The position numbers and the translations under genes were made by a program. Shown here piece by piece: positions 17,321 to 26,591 of a stretch of 64,000 nucleotides of DNA. Numbering within the stretch: the first letter of the stretch is position 1; every line of letters starts with the position of its first letter. The DNA is taken from positions 1 to 64,000 of the forward strand of contig NZ_JAOVQN010000019.1 in NCBI RefSeq assembly GCF_025673445.1. The letters are read 5' to 3'. The notes beneath the pieces were generated by a model, which saw nothing but the letters and a program-made list of their open reading frames with translations, made no database searches and was not told the origin of the DNA. The DNA is from Ruegeria_B marisflavi. Lineage in GTDB: Bacteria > Pseudomonadota > Alphaproteobacteria > Rhodobacterales > Rhodobacteraceae.

Positions 17321-18400
17321 ATGCGTATACTGGCCGTTCTGACCGTGCGCAACGAGGCGGCGTTTCTGCTGGAATGGCTAGCCCATCACAGGGCGGTTGG
17401 CTTTACCGATTTCTTGGTGTTTTCGAACGACTGCCAGGATGGCACCGACGCAATGCTGGACCGGCTGGCGGAAATGGGTCAACTGGTGCATCTGCGCAAC
17501 GATGGCCCTTATGACAAGGGCGGCATCCAGTTCACCGCGCTGAAATCCGCGTCCAAGCACAAGCTGGTGAAACAGGCAGACTGGATCCTGCCGCTGGACG
17601 TAGACGAATTCGTCAATATCCACGCAGGTGACGGAACCGTGCCCGACCTGCTGGCCGCCCTGCCCGAGGCAAGCGCAATCACCCTGACGTGGCGGCTTTT
17701 TGGGAATGCCGACATCACGCGCTTTGTCGATGAGCCGGTGACGGGCCAGTTTACCCGTTGCGCGCCGGAAATCCTGTTCTGGCCATGGCGGGCGTCGATG
17801 TTCAAGACGCTATACCGCAACGATGGCATTTACCGGAAACTGGGCGTGCACCGGCCGCGCAACCCGGTGACCGAGCGGCTGGAGCAGGCGCGCTGGTTCG
17901 ACAGCCACGGGCGCGAGCTGGATGCGCAGTTTCGAGAAAGCCGCATCTTTTCCAGTTATGGCCGAGCGAATTACGGGCTGGCGCAGCTGAACCACTACCC
18001 GCTGGGCGCAATGGAAAGCTATGTGCTGAAGGCTGACAGGGGCCGCGCGGTGCATTCCGACCATATGCTGGACGTCGATTACTGGGTCGAGCGTAATTTC
18101 AACACCGACATGGATACCTCGATTGCCCGGATGGCGGAGCGATCCGAGCCGATCCGGCGGGAGTTGATGGCCGATACAAAACTGGCGCGCCTGCACAAGC
18201 GCGCGGTGGCCTGGCGGCAGAAACGCTTTACCGAGCTGATGAAGCAGGAGCCCTATCGCGCGCTTTTCGCGCGACTTTTGATGACGCCGCCATCGAGGCT
18301 GATCAACGCCGCCTCGGCCCGCACGCTGGTGGGGTTTGCCAATCTGGGCCGGATGGAGGCCGCCGGGAACGGCCCGGAAAACGGCCCGAAACCGGCCTGA
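17321..18400 (+). CDS. Glycosyltransferase family 2-like protein (last of cluster)
   Basis: 359 aa. ILAVLTVRNEAAFLLEWL opens the fold, FSNDCQDGTD and the DXD motif DVDEF (about residues 92-96) follow, and LNHYPLGAMESYVLK matches the paralogues at 12509 and 14225. It starts six bases after the FkbM gene and closes the co-directional cluster. The C-terminal 60 residues are basic and end in a proline/asparagine-rich tail. Donor and acceptor sugars cannot be read from sequence. Confidence 0.85.
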   Translation: MRILAVLTVRNEAAFLLEWLAHHRAVGFTDFLVFSNDCQDGTDAMLDRLAEMGQLVHLRNDGPYDKGGIQFTALKSASKHKLVKQADWILPLDVDEFVNIHAGDGTVPDLLAALPEASAITLTWRLFGNADITRFVDEPVTGQFTRCAPEILFWPWRASMFKTLYRNDGIYRKLGVHRPRNPVTERLEQARWFDSHGRELDAQFRESRIFSSYGRANYGLAQLNHYPLGAMESYVLKADRGRAVHSDHMLDVDYWVERNFNTDMDTSIARMAERSEPIRRELMADTKLARLHKRAVAWRQKRFTELMKQEPYRALFARLLMTPPSRLINAASARTLVGFANLGRMEAAGNGPENGPKPA

Positions 18401-18485
18401 GATTTGCCCAATTTGGCCTCAATTCGTCGATAAATCTTGATCCCGTAACCGGTCCGCCGCGAGGCCGGAGGTTCGAGGATCAGTT

Positions 18486-19445
18486 ATGCAGGACGCACAG
18501 ACAAGCATCGACGACTCCATCGCCGGGTTCCGCCGCGAGGTCTGGAAGCAAAAACTTCTGGAACAGGCTGAGGCCGAAGGCATGGCACAGGACCTGGGCG
18601 AGCGTCATTTCGCGACCTTCATCGACCGTGATGCCACGCTGATCGTGACCTTTGAGACCGCCGAGGGCATCCGCGCCATGTCGGAATCCCATCAGCCGTT
18701 TGGTTTCGAGTTGGTGAAGTCCAAAGGCTGGTCGCATCTGTGCATCATTTCCGATGGCGATACCTGGTTCCGCGACCCCAAGGTCTATGGTTTCTTCGAC
18801 CGGTTGATCGACGACGGCTTTTTTGAGGATTTCAGCCGGGTCGTGTTCTACGGCGCCGGTCCCTGCGGCTATGCGGCGGCGGCGTTTTCCGTGGCGGCGC
18901 CGGGTGCGACCGTGGTTGCGGTGCAGCCGCAAGCGACGCTGGATGCCCGCATGACCGAATGGGACGACCGGTTCACCGAGATGCGCCGAGTGTCGTTCAC
19001 CGACCGCTATGGCTATGCCCCCGATATGCTGGACGCGGCCGACCATGCCTTTGTCCTGTATGACCCGGCCGAAACGTTGGACGCTATGCATGCGACCCTG
19101 TTCCAGAGGTCGAACGTGACCCGGCTACGGATGCGCTATATGGGCGCCGAGTTGCAGGCGCGGCTTTTGGATATGAGCCTGCTCTATCGCATCTTGATCC
19201 TGGCGGGATCCGGCAAGCTGAATTCGAGCAGCTTCTTTCAGCTCTACCGCGCTCGCAGGTCTTATCCTCGCTATCTCAAGGGCTTGGTGGCCGTTCTTGA
19301 CCGACAGGGCCGACCCTATCTGAACATGGTCGTCTGCCGCAACGTGATTGCGCGGATGCCCGCGCGGCGGTTCCGCCGCCGTCTGGAAGAGTTGGAAGAA
19401 GACGCGCGCGCCGGAAAGTTCACGCCGCCCCCCGGTCAGGTCTGA
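18486..19445 (+). CDS. Conserved protein of unknown function
   Basis: 319 aa from ATG at 18486. The central stretch RVVFYGAGPCGYAAAAFS resembles a nucleophile elbow or nucleotide loop of alpha/beta folds, followed by a strand VVAVQPQATLD; no catalytic triad is evident. Roseobacter relatives have sometimes been labelled PAPS-reductase-like, which I cannot confirm: the reductase's active cysteine motif is absent. It follows the glycan cluster by 85 bases and its 3' end overlaps the convergent gene by 10 bases. Confidence 0.7.
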   Translation: MQDAQTSIDDSIAGFRREVWKQKLLEQAEAEGMAQDLGERHFATFIDRDATLIVTFETAEGIRAMSESHQPFGFELVKSKGWSHLCIISDGDTWFRDPKVYGFFDRLIDDGFFEDFSRVVFYGAGPCGYAAAAFSVAAPGATVVAVQPQATLDARMTEWDDRFTEMRRVSFTDRYGYAPDMLDAADHAFVLYDPAETLDAMHATLFQRSNVTRLRMRYMGAELQARLLDMSLLYRILILAGSGKLNSSSFFQLYRARRSYPRYLKGLVAVLDRQGRPYLNMVVCRNVIARMPARRFRRRLEELEEDARAGKFTPPPGQV

Positions 19446-19882
19446 GATTTCAGCAGACGCTTGCGGATGTGATGACGCCAGCGATGCGTGATCCGCAGCC
19501 AGAACAGAATCAGCGGCGCCATTGGGCCTGCTGCCTCGATCTCGATCCGGTCGATCAGGCGGGCGCGGCCGCCCTGCGACTGCACCTCCAACTCATGCAC
19601 CATGCGGCGCATGCCATGGCCGATCTCCTCGGAGATCATGCGCCGAGCTGCGGCGTCGAACAGGGTCACGACCATCCGGTAGGGTTGCGACGGGAAGAGG
19701 CCCAGCAATGACAGGTCGACGTCGATGATCTGCCCCTGGCGGACCTGGCCGGAAGGCAGATGATCCAGCCGCATCCACGGCTGGATCACCGCATCCAGCG
19801 TGTCGAGATCGGTGACCAGCCGGAACAGCCGGTCTGGATCGGTGTCATAGGTATGTTCCAGTGTCAGCCTGCGGCGCATCAC
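19436..19882 (-). CDS. SRPBCC (START-like) family protein
   Basis: 148 aa. The opening RRRLTLEHTYDTDPDRLFRL followed by helix and six beta-strand-like stretches matches the polyketide cyclase/START-like ligand-binding fold, used to bind hydrophobic ligands. No catalytic residues are apparent. It is convergent with, and overlaps by 10 bases, the unknown gene at 18486. Start may be either of two adjacent ATG codons; the first is used. Confidence 0.7.
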   Translation of the reverse strand: MMRRRLTLEHTYDTDPDRLFRLVTDLDTLDAVIQPWMRLDHLPSGQVRQGQIIDVDLSLLGLFPSQPYRMVVTLFDAAARRMISEEIGHGMRRMVHELEVQSQGGRARLIDRIEIEAAGPMAPLILFWLRITHRWRHHIRKRLLKSQT

Positions 19883-19984
19883 GTCCCCCTACCGGGCCAG
19901 ACTGCCGCGCGCGCGGGTCACTGAGAACCGCGCAAATTGCCTCGCCCCCTTTCCCGAATGCCGCACCTGTGCTAGCGGGGCGGC

Positions 19985-21025
19985 ATGACCCAGAGCCTCA
20001 CGATCCGCCGCCCCGACGACTGGCACCTGCATCTGCGCGACGGCGCCATGCTGGCCGCCGTCCTGCCCGAAACGGCGCGCCATTTCGCCCGCGCCATCAT
20101 CATGCCAAACCTGGTGCCGCCGGTGGTGACCGGGGCACAGGCCGCCGCCTATCGCGGCCGGATACTGGCGGCGCTGCCCGAGGACATGACGTTCAAGCCT
20201 CTGATGACGCTTTACCTAACCGAGCAGACCGATCCAGACGATCTGGCGGCGGCCCATGCAAGCGGGCTGATCACCTCGGTCAAGCTCTACCCGGCGGGTG
20301 CCACCACCAATTCCGCTAGCGGCGTGAAGAATTTTGACAAGGTGCGCCCGGTGCTCGAACGCATGGCCGAAATCGGCTGCCCGCTCTGCGTGCATGGCGA
20401 GGTCACGGATCGCGAGATCGACATTTTCGACCGCGAGGCGGTGTTCATCGACCGGGTGCTTGACCCGATCCGCCGCGCGACACCAGGACTGCGCGTGATC
20501 ATGGAGCACATCACCACAAAGGACGGGGTCGACTATGTGGCATCGCACTCCGAGGGTCTGGGGGCGACGATCACGGTCCAGCACCTGATGTTCGACCGCA
20601 ATGACATGCTGGTGGGCGGTATGCGCCCGCACTACTATTGCCTACCGATCCTCAAGCGCCGCCAACACCGCGAGGCGCTGGTCGCCGCCGCCACCTCGGG
20701 CGATGCCCGCTATTTCCTCGGCACCGACAGTGCGCCCCATCCGACCCACGCCAAGGAGGCAGAATGCTGTGCCGCGGGTTGCTTCACCGCGCCCATCGCG
20801 CTCTCCTGCCTGGCGCATGTGTTCGAACAGGCGGGCGCATTGGACAAGCTGGAAGGTTTCACCTCGCTGCATGGTCCCGCGTTCTATGGCCTGCCCGTCA
20901 ATGACGACATGATCACGCTCAGCAAGCTCGACCCGCTCGACATCCCCAAAACCCTGCCCGCCGGGGACCACACCGTCACCGTGTTCGATCCCGGCGTCCC
21001 GTTGCATTGGAGCGTCTCCGCCTGA
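19985..21025 (+). CDS. pyrC: Dihydroorotase (homodimeric, class II)
   Basis: 346 aa, normal length for PyrC. The zinc-site motif DDWHLHLRD lies at residues 11-19, the carbamylated lysine region is SVKLYPAGATTNS, further metal ligands are in VHGE and MEHITT, and the catalytic aspartate is in GTDSAPH. It closes carbamoyl-aspartate to dihydroorotate in pyrimidine synthesis in the cytoplasm. pyrE lies downstream but an orphan histidine kinase gene sits between them. Confidence 0.96.
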   Translation: MTQSLTIRRPDDWHLHLRDGAMLAAVLPETARHFARAIIMPNLVPPVVTGAQAAAYRGRILAALPEDMTFKPLMTLYLTEQTDPDDLAAAHASGLITSVKLYPAGATTNSASGVKNFDKVRPVLERMAEIGCPLCVHGEVTDREIDIFDREAVFIDRVLDPIRRATPGLRVIMEHITTKDGVDYVASHSEGLGATITVQHLMFDRNDMLVGGMRPHYYCLPILKRRQHREALVAAATSGDARYFLGTDSAPHPTHAKEAECCAAGCFTAPIALSCLAHVFEQAGALDKLEGFTSLHGPAFYGLPVNDDMITLSKLDPLDIPKTLPAGDHTVTVFDPGVPLHWSVSA

Positions 21026-21222
21026 CATTCAAAAATCGCGGCGAGTGCCGCGCCCGGTCCGACCAGTCCCGCGCAAAGTCGTGAAAGTCTGGCTAGGGCA
21101 CGGCGCGTGCGCTAGCATGATGGCAATTCAAGCCACAAGCCCGATTTCGCACAATGCCTTCGCCAAAAACTCAGTAAATCCTCCAGATCGCGCAAAGCAT
21201 CGCCTGCCAGGTCGGGCACGAC

Positions 21223-22428
21223 ATGCTGCGGCGGCTGATCGAGGCGCTGAGCTTGTATCTGGATACGGCCTTTGTCGCCGTCACCTATGGTGAGGGCGTT
21301 CCGCCCACCCACGCGCGCGCACTCTACGCGCTGCGCGGACAGCAGGCCGTGCATGATCTGCGTTACCGGCTCGAGGAAACCCCGTGCGCTCAGGTGTATC
21401 GCGGTGAAACCGTGACGATCCCTTGCGATATCGCCGAACTCTACCCGAATGAAGCCGCCTACGAAGGCTACATCGGCATCCCTCTGCGGGATACCGAAGA
21501 GCAAACGATCGGGCATCTCGCCATCTTTTCCAATGATCCCATTGTCGAGACAGAGTTGGCCACTGCCATCGCCCGGATTTTCGCCCAGCGCGCCGAAGCC
21601 GAATTGCGCCGATTGGCGTTCGAGGTCGAAAGGCAGGAAATGATCGCCGAATTATCCGACCTCAATGCCAGGTTGCAGCGCGGATTTAATCGGTTGCGAC
21701 ACGAGAACGCCCAGAAAACCAGCCTGATGGGCGTAATTGCCCACGACTTGCGCGGCCCGCTTGCGGCAATCATCGCCCAGGCTGAACTGGGTCAGCAACA
21801 CGGCGTGATGGAAGTGCCCGATCTTGCCCGCATCGCGGTTGGTTTCGACAAGATTCTGAACGGAGCCGAACGAATGTCCGACCTGATCTTGGCGACACTG
21901 GAGCGGGTGCGTGCAGAAGGCGATGCCTTGGTGCTTTCGTATCGCACTGTCGATCCTTCTCGGCTGATCGACATTGCCGTCGCAGCTAATTGCGATGATG
22001 CGCGGCGCAAGAATGTTGCTCTTTCTTTCACTACGCCCGAGGACAGTTCCATTCAGGTCGAGGCCGACGATACCTACCTGATTTCTGCTGTCGATAACCT
22101 GATCCGCAACGCAATCAAATACACCCGCCCCGGCGGTTCTGTCGATGTCACCATGGCCGTTGCCGACGGGGAATTGTCGATTGTCGTCACCGATACCGGC
22201 CAGGGCCTGACCCAAAACGACCTGCAACTGGTCTTTGGCCGCTTTCAGACCCTGTCGGCCATACCCACCGGCGGCGAAACCGCGACTGGTCTGGGGCTAG
22301 CCAATGTGCGCCAGATCATGCAAGCGCATAATGGCGCCGCAACCGCGCACAGCGCTGGCCGCGACAAGGGAAGCCGGTTTTGCCTCAACCTGCCCTTGCG
22401 CCAACCTGAAACGCCAAAGCCTGCTTGA
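21223..22428 (+). CDS. Orphan GAF-domain sensor histidine kinase
   Basis: 401 aa from ATG at 21223. Residues 1-130 look like a GAF domain lacking its first helix, then a coiled-coil linker, the HisKA phosphoacceptor box VIAHDLRGPLAA (about 168-179), N box DNLIRNAIKYT, G1 VTDTGQGL and G2 ATGLGLANV. No response regulator is adjacent. Upstream in the same frame the homology seems to continue (ILQIAQSIACQVGHD) back to a TAA at 21175 and beyond it to an ATG at 21154, so the true start is in doubt or the gene carries a nonsense change. No membrane segment is present. Confidence 0.8.
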   Translation: MLRRLIEALSLYLDTAFVAVTYGEGVPPTHARALYALRGQQAVHDLRYRLEETPCAQVYRGETVTIPCDIAELYPNEAAYEGYIGIPLRDTEEQTIGHLAIFSNDPIVETELATAIARIFAQRAEAELRRLAFEVERQEMIAELSDLNARLQRGFNRLRHENAQKTSLMGVIAHDLRGPLAAIIAQAELGQQHGVMEVPDLARIAVGFDKILNGAERMSDLILATLERVRAEGDALVLSYRTVDPSRLIDIAVAANCDDARRKNVALSFTTPEDSSIQVEADDTYLISAVDNLIRNAIKYTRPGGSVDVTMAVADGELSIVVTDTGQGLTQNDLQLVFGRFQTLSAIPTGGETATGLGLANVRQIMQAHNGAATAHSAGRDKGSRFCLNLPLRQPETPKPA

Positions 22429-22500
22429 ACATGGTAGGGTCGTCGGGCTATGCCAGCGCACGACACAGCGCCGCACAGATCCGAACCAGAGAACATTGCC

Positions 22501-23178
22501 ATGATCCCCGCTTCCTATCCCACCCGCGAAGAAATTGCCCGCCTGTCCGCCCGCATGCTGCTGGAAATCGGCGCGGTGAATTTCAACACCAAAGAGCCCT
22601 ATTTCCTGGCCTCGGGCCTGCCCTCGCCCAGCTATATCGACTGCCGTAAGCTGATCTCCTTTCCGCGCATCCGTTCGACCCTGATGGATTTCCTGACCGT
22701 TACCGTAATGCGCAACGCAGGGTTCGAGGCCTTCGACAATATCGCGGGCGGCGAGACGGCCGGTATCCCTTTTGCAGCGCTGGTGGCCGAGCGGATGGCG
22801 CTGCCGATGACCTATGTGCGCAAAAAGCCAAAGGGCTATGGTCGCAATGCCCGAATCGAGGGCGCGATGAGCGAGGGGCAGCGGGTGCTGCTGGTCGAGG
22901 ATTTGACTACCGATGGCGGCTCGAAACTGTCCTTTGTCGATGCGATCCGCGAGACCGGCGCAAGCTGTGGCCATACGGCGGTGATCTTTTACTACGACAT
23001 CTTCCCCGAGACGGAAAAGACGCTGGGAGATCACGGGGTTGCGCTGCATTACCTGTGCACCTGGTGGGATGTGCTGGCCGAGGCGCGCATCCAGGGCGCG
23101 TTTGACGCGACGACGCTGAACGGGGTCGAAGCGTTTCTCAAGGATCCGCGCGCCTGGCAGGCGGCCCACAAGAGCTGA
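22501..23178 (+). CDS. pyrE: Orotate phosphoribosyltransferase
   Basis: 225 aa from ATG at 22501, where the typical alphaproteobacterial start MIPASYPTREEIARL lies; a further-upstream in-frame start at 22450 is unsupported. The PRPP-binding motif is VLLVEDLTTDGGS, and KKPKGYGRNARIEG is the flexible lysine loop. It joins orotate and PRPP to make OMP. It follows the histidine kinase gene by 72 bases and precedes dnaB by 195 bases. Confidence 0.95.
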   Translation: MIPASYPTREEIARLSARMLLEIGAVNFNTKEPYFLASGLPSPSYIDCRKLISFPRIRSTLMDFLTVTVMRNAGFEAFDNIAGGETAGIPFAALVAERMALPMTYVRKKPKGYGRNARIEGAMSEGQRVLLVEDLTTDGGSKLSFVDAIRETGASCGHTAVIFYYDIFPETEKTLGDHGVALHYLCTWWDVLAEARIQGAFDATTLNGVEAFLKDPRAWQAAHKS

Positions 23179-23373
23179 GCCCGGACGTAAGGGAAACCGG
23201 GCGCCGCCTTGCCGGTTGGCGCCCGCATTCTACCATATGTTGACGCGCACCCACCTTTTCCGCCAAGATAAGGGGGTTCGGAGATATACACAGCATATCC
23301 CCAGAAAACATACATCTTGGCCGACTCGCGACGCTCGGCTATGACCTCTGACCCAAGAGGCGGTAGAGCAGCA

Positions 23374-24864
23374 ATGAACGAAATCACCACAATCGGACAG
23401 ACGTCCGCCGAGGTTCAGAACCCCGATACCATGCCGCATTCGGTCGAGGCCGAACAGCAGCTGTTGGGCGCGATCCTGACCAACAACGACCTTTACGACC
23501 GGGTCGCCAACATCATCGGGTCCGAGCATTTCTATGACCCGGTGCATGCCCGCATCTGGGAGGTGGCCGCGGCGCGGATCGCCAAGAACGCACTGGCCTC
23601 GCCTGTGACGCTGAAATCCTTCATGGCCGAGGATGCGGGGCTGGCGGAACTGGGTGGCGCGGCCTATCTGGTCAACCTTGCCGGTGCCTCGATCAGCGCA
23701 TTCGCCGTGCGCGACTATGCGCAGATGATCTATGACCTGGCGATCCGGCGCGAGCTGATCCGGCTGGGCCGCGACATCTCGGACAAGGCGGCGCGCGTCG
23801 ATGTGGCGAGCGAGCCCAAGGAGCAGATCGTCGAGGCCGAACAGAAGCTTTACAAGCTTTCTGAGCAGGGCCAGACCGACAGCGGTTTCAAGAGCTTTCT
23901 CAAGGCGGTGACCGAAGCGGTCAATGTTACCAACCAGGCCTATCAGCGCGGCGGCGGCATGGCCGGAATCTCGACCGGGCTGGTCGATCTGGACAAGCAG
24001 CTGGGCGGGTTGCACCCGTCCGACCTGATCATCCTGGCCGGGCGTCCGTCGATGGGCAAAACCTCGCTGGCAACCAATATCGCGTTCAACGTGGCCAAGG
24101 CGTATAAACGCGGATTGCGCCATGACGGCACCGAGGGCGCGGTGGATGGCGGCGTGGTGGGCTTCTTCAGCCTGGAAATGAGCGCCGAGCAGCTGGCGGG
24201 CCGGGTTCTGGCCGAGGCCTCGGAAATCTCCAGCCACAAGATCCGGCAGGGCGACATGACCGAGGGCGAGTTCCGCCGGTTTGTCAACGCCGCCAAGGAT
24301 CTGGAGGCCTGTCCGCTGTTCATCGACGACACGCCCGCCCTGCCGATCAGCCAGCTTGCCGCCCGGGCGCGGCGGCTGAAGCGGACGCATGGGCTGGACC
24401 TGTTGGTGATCGACTATCTCCAGCTTTGCCGGGGCATGGCCGAGAACCGGGTGAACGAGATCGCCGAAATCTCGATGGGAATGAAGGCCATCGCCAAGGA
24501 GCTGAACATCCCGGTCATCGCGCTGTCACAGCTCTCCCGTCAGGTGGAGAACCGCGACGACAAGCGGCCGCAGCTGAGCGACCTGCGGGAATCGGGCTCG
24601 ATCGAGCAGGATGCCGACGTGGTGATGTTCGTGTTCCGTGAGGAGTATTACAAGGAACGCGAGAAGCCCGGCGATCACGAGCTGGACAAGATGGAAGAGT
24701 GGAAGACCGCGATGGAGCGGCTACATGGCAAGGCCGAGGTGATCGTGGGCAAGCAGCGTCACGGCCCGATCGGCACGGTCGAGCTGTCGTTCGAGGCGCA
24801 GTTCACCCGCTTTGGCAACCTGGTAAAGCCCTGGCAGCAGGGCGGCGAGATCGAAGGATACTGA
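23374..24864 (+). CDS. dnaB: Replicative DNA helicase DnaB
   Basis: 496 aa from ATG at 23374; upstream in-frame starts add a polar leader not found in DnaB. The N-terminal domain begins MPHSVEAEQQLLGAIL; Walker A is AGRPSMGKTSLA, Walker B LLVIDYLQL, with the C-terminal RecA-like signatures LSQLSRQVENR and SDLRESGSIEQDADVV. It forms the hexameric helicase at the replication fork. The C-terminus KQRHGPIGTVELSF is intact. A REPIN-like inverted repeat follows its stop. Confidence 0.97.
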   Translation: MNEITTIGQTSAEVQNPDTMPHSVEAEQQLLGAILTNNDLYDRVANIIGSEHFYDPVHARIWEVAAARIAKNALASPVTLKSFMAEDAGLAELGGAAYLVNLAGASISAFAVRDYAQMIYDLAIRRELIRLGRDISDKAARVDVASEPKEQIVEAEQKLYKLSEQGQTDSGFKSFLKAVTEAVNVTNQAYQRGGGMAGISTGLVDLDKQLGGLHPSDLIILAGRPSMGKTSLATNIAFNVAKAYKRGLRHDGTEGAVDGGVVGFFSLEMSAEQLAGRVLAEASEISSHKIRQGDMTEGEFRRFVNAAKDLEACPLFIDDTPALPISQLAARARRLKRTHGLDLLVIDYLQLCRGMAENRVNEIAEISMGMKAIAKELNIPVIALSQLSRQVENRDDKRPQLSDLRESGSIEQDADVVMFVFREEYYKEREKPGDHELDKMEEWKTAMERLHGKAEVIVGKQRHGPIGTVELSFEAQFTRFGNLVKPWQQGGEIEGY

Positions 24865-24884
24865 ACTGTCGCGCGTCGGCCGCT

Positions 24885-24964
24885 GTAGGGTGGGCAGTTC
24901 TGCCCACCGCACGCACGGAGATTTCCCGGGAACTGGCAATGGTGGGCAAGACTGCCCACCCTAC
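24885..24964. repeat. Paired inverted hairpin repeat (REPIN/BIME-like)
   Basis: Outer arms GTAGGGTGGGCAGT (24885-24898) and ACTGCCCACCCTAC (24951-24964) are perfect reverse complements. Each arm is itself part of a hairpin: GGTGGGCAG-TT-CTGCCCACC and GGTGGGCA-AGAC-TGCCCACC. Two inverted REP-like hairpins separated by about 30 bases form the REPIN arrangement. It lies between the convergent dnaB and LysE-family genes and may also stop transcription. Confidence 0.75.
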
Positions 24965-24975
24965 GGACCTGCTAC

Positions 24976-25602
24976 TCAACTCCGGCGCAGAACTGACCAG
25001 GCGACCGCCCCGCCAAGCGCTATAAATACCATTCCAAAACAGGTGGTTATGGCGCGTTTTGCACGCGAAAACACGCGCATTGCCTGGCCGGTGGAGAACA
25101 CCGTGGCGGTAATCGAATGCAGGCAGATCGCCAGCACACCACAGAAGGCGACGATCAGAACCAGGAACCAGCCGGGCGCACCTGCCGGGACCGCCGTGGT
25201 CATCACCGAGCCCCAGAACAGCGCCACCTTGGGGTTGGTCAGGCTGACGATCAGACCCTGGCGCAGACCGCGACCGGGGGCGGGTTCTGCCGCCACCACC
25301 ACCTCTTGCCGCCGGGCGGCGGCGGCAAGGGATTTGCAGCCCAGCCAGATCAGATAAGCGGCACCGACAAGTTTCAGCATCAGCATCGTGCTTGGGACCA
25401 GGTCGAACAGGGTTGCCGCCCCGGCCACGGCCAGCCCGGCCCAGAGCGTTGCCCCGATCGACAGACCCAGCGCCAGTCTCAGCCCTTGTGCCCGCCCGTG
25501 GGAGAGTGACGCACTCATCACCGCCAGCATGTTCGGCCCCGGCGTGATCCAGCCCAGGAAGTTGACGATCAGGATGACACCGATGGTGTTGAGATTTTCC
25601 AT
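24976..25602 (-). CDS. LysE/RhtB family amino-acid exporter
   Basis: 208 aa with about six hydrophobic segments. The N-terminus FLGWITPGPNMLAVM is the family signature (TPGPN), and SLTNPKVALFWGS is the second conserved loop. Members export amino acids or related small metabolites across the inner membrane. It runs convergent to dnaB and is 26 bases downstream of the TSUP gene on the same strand, so both may be co-transcribed. Confidence 0.87.
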   Translation of the reverse strand: MENLNTIGVILIVNFLGWITPGPNMLAVMSASLSHGRAQGLRLALGLSIGATLWAGLAVAGAATLFDLVPSTMLMLKLVGAAYLIWLGCKSLAAAARRQEVVVAAEPAPGRGLRQGLIVSLTNPKVALFWGSVMTTAVPAGAPGWFLVLIVAFCGVLAICLHSITATVFSTGQAMRVFSRAKRAITTCFGMVFIALGGAVAWSVLRRS

Positions 25603-25628
25603 GCGCGGGCTCCGAACCGTGCGTCAGG

Positions 25629-26390
25629 TCAGGATCGCAGGAAATAGAACAGGGTCAACAGGATACCAAAGCCAATGACCGCGCCCCGCAACAGGCTCTG
25701 CGGGATGTGCCGGGCCAGAGTGCCGCCACCATACCCGCCCAGCGTGGCGCCCGCCATCATCACCAGCGCCTCGGGCCAGGCGACGGCGGCGCTGAGGCCG
25801 TAGATTGCCACCGCCAGCACGCTGATCCAGCCGATAACCGCGTTCTTGACCGCGTTGGCCAGGTGGAAATCCTCGTATCCGGCAAGGATCAGCGCGGCGA
25901 GCATGATCTGCCCCAGTCCGGCGCCAAAATAACCGCCATAGACCGAGAACAGAAACAGCATCGCCCAGACGGCCCCCTGTCCCAGCGACCGGGCGGCGAG
26001 CCAGCGGCGCAGGCGCGGGGCAAAGGCAAAGAGCGCGGTGGCGCTGGCCATCAGCCAAGGCACAAGACGCTCGAAGAGGCCCCCACCCAACCCCACCAGC
26101 AACAGCGCGCCCAGCACCCCGCCCGCGCCGCAGACCGCCAGAAGCGGCCCGAGCGCGCGGCCGATGGCGCGCAGTTCGGCCCGATAGGCGGGCAGCGCGG
26201 CGAGGTTTCCGGGGACCAGCGCCACGAAATTGGTGGCATTGGCGACCATCGGCGGCAGGCCCACCGCCATCAGCGCCGGAAAGGTGAAAAAGGTGGCGCC
26301 CCCCGCCACGGCATTCAGCGCCCCGGCCAGCAGGGCCACGGCAAACAGCGCACCGGCAATGATCGGGTCAGGCAGGGCCATCCACCGCAT
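25629..26390 (-). CDS. TSUP (TauE/SafE, DUF81) family membrane transporter
   Basis: 253 aa from ATG at 26390; a second ATG nine bases later has a slightly better GGTGG site, and a start at 26417 is also open. About seven to eight hydrophobic helices are present. The repeats GALNAVAGGATFFTFPAL and ANATNFVALVPGN are the paired TSUP motifs. Such permeases move sulfonates or small anions; the substrate here is not readable. The gene precedes the LysE-type exporter. Confidence 0.83.
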   Translation of the reverse strand: MRWMALPDPIIAGALFAVALLAGALNAVAGGATFFTFPALMAVGLPPMVANATNFVALVPGNLAALPAYRAELRAIGRALGPLLAVCGAGGVLGALLLVGLGGGLFERLVPWLMASATALFAFAPRLRRWLAARSLGQGAVWAMLFLFSVYGGYFGAGLGQIMLAALILAGYEDFHLANAVKNAVIGWISVLAVAIYGLSAAVAWPEALVMMAGATLGGYGGGTLARHIPQSLLRGAVIGFGILLTLFYFLRS

Positions 26391-26591
26391 CTGAGCGCCA
26401 AGCCGGCGCGCTGGCAAGGGGCTTGACGCGAACCCGACCGCTTGTCACTGATCGACATATGATGTTGCGTCTTTCCCCCTTGCCGCGCCGGGTGATCCTG
26501 GCCCGGCATTTCGGCCACCGCCGCAAGCGCTTTGCCGGTTAGCGACGGGTCTCGCACGCCCGTCCCCCCTGACCAGCAAAAAGAGAAAGAC

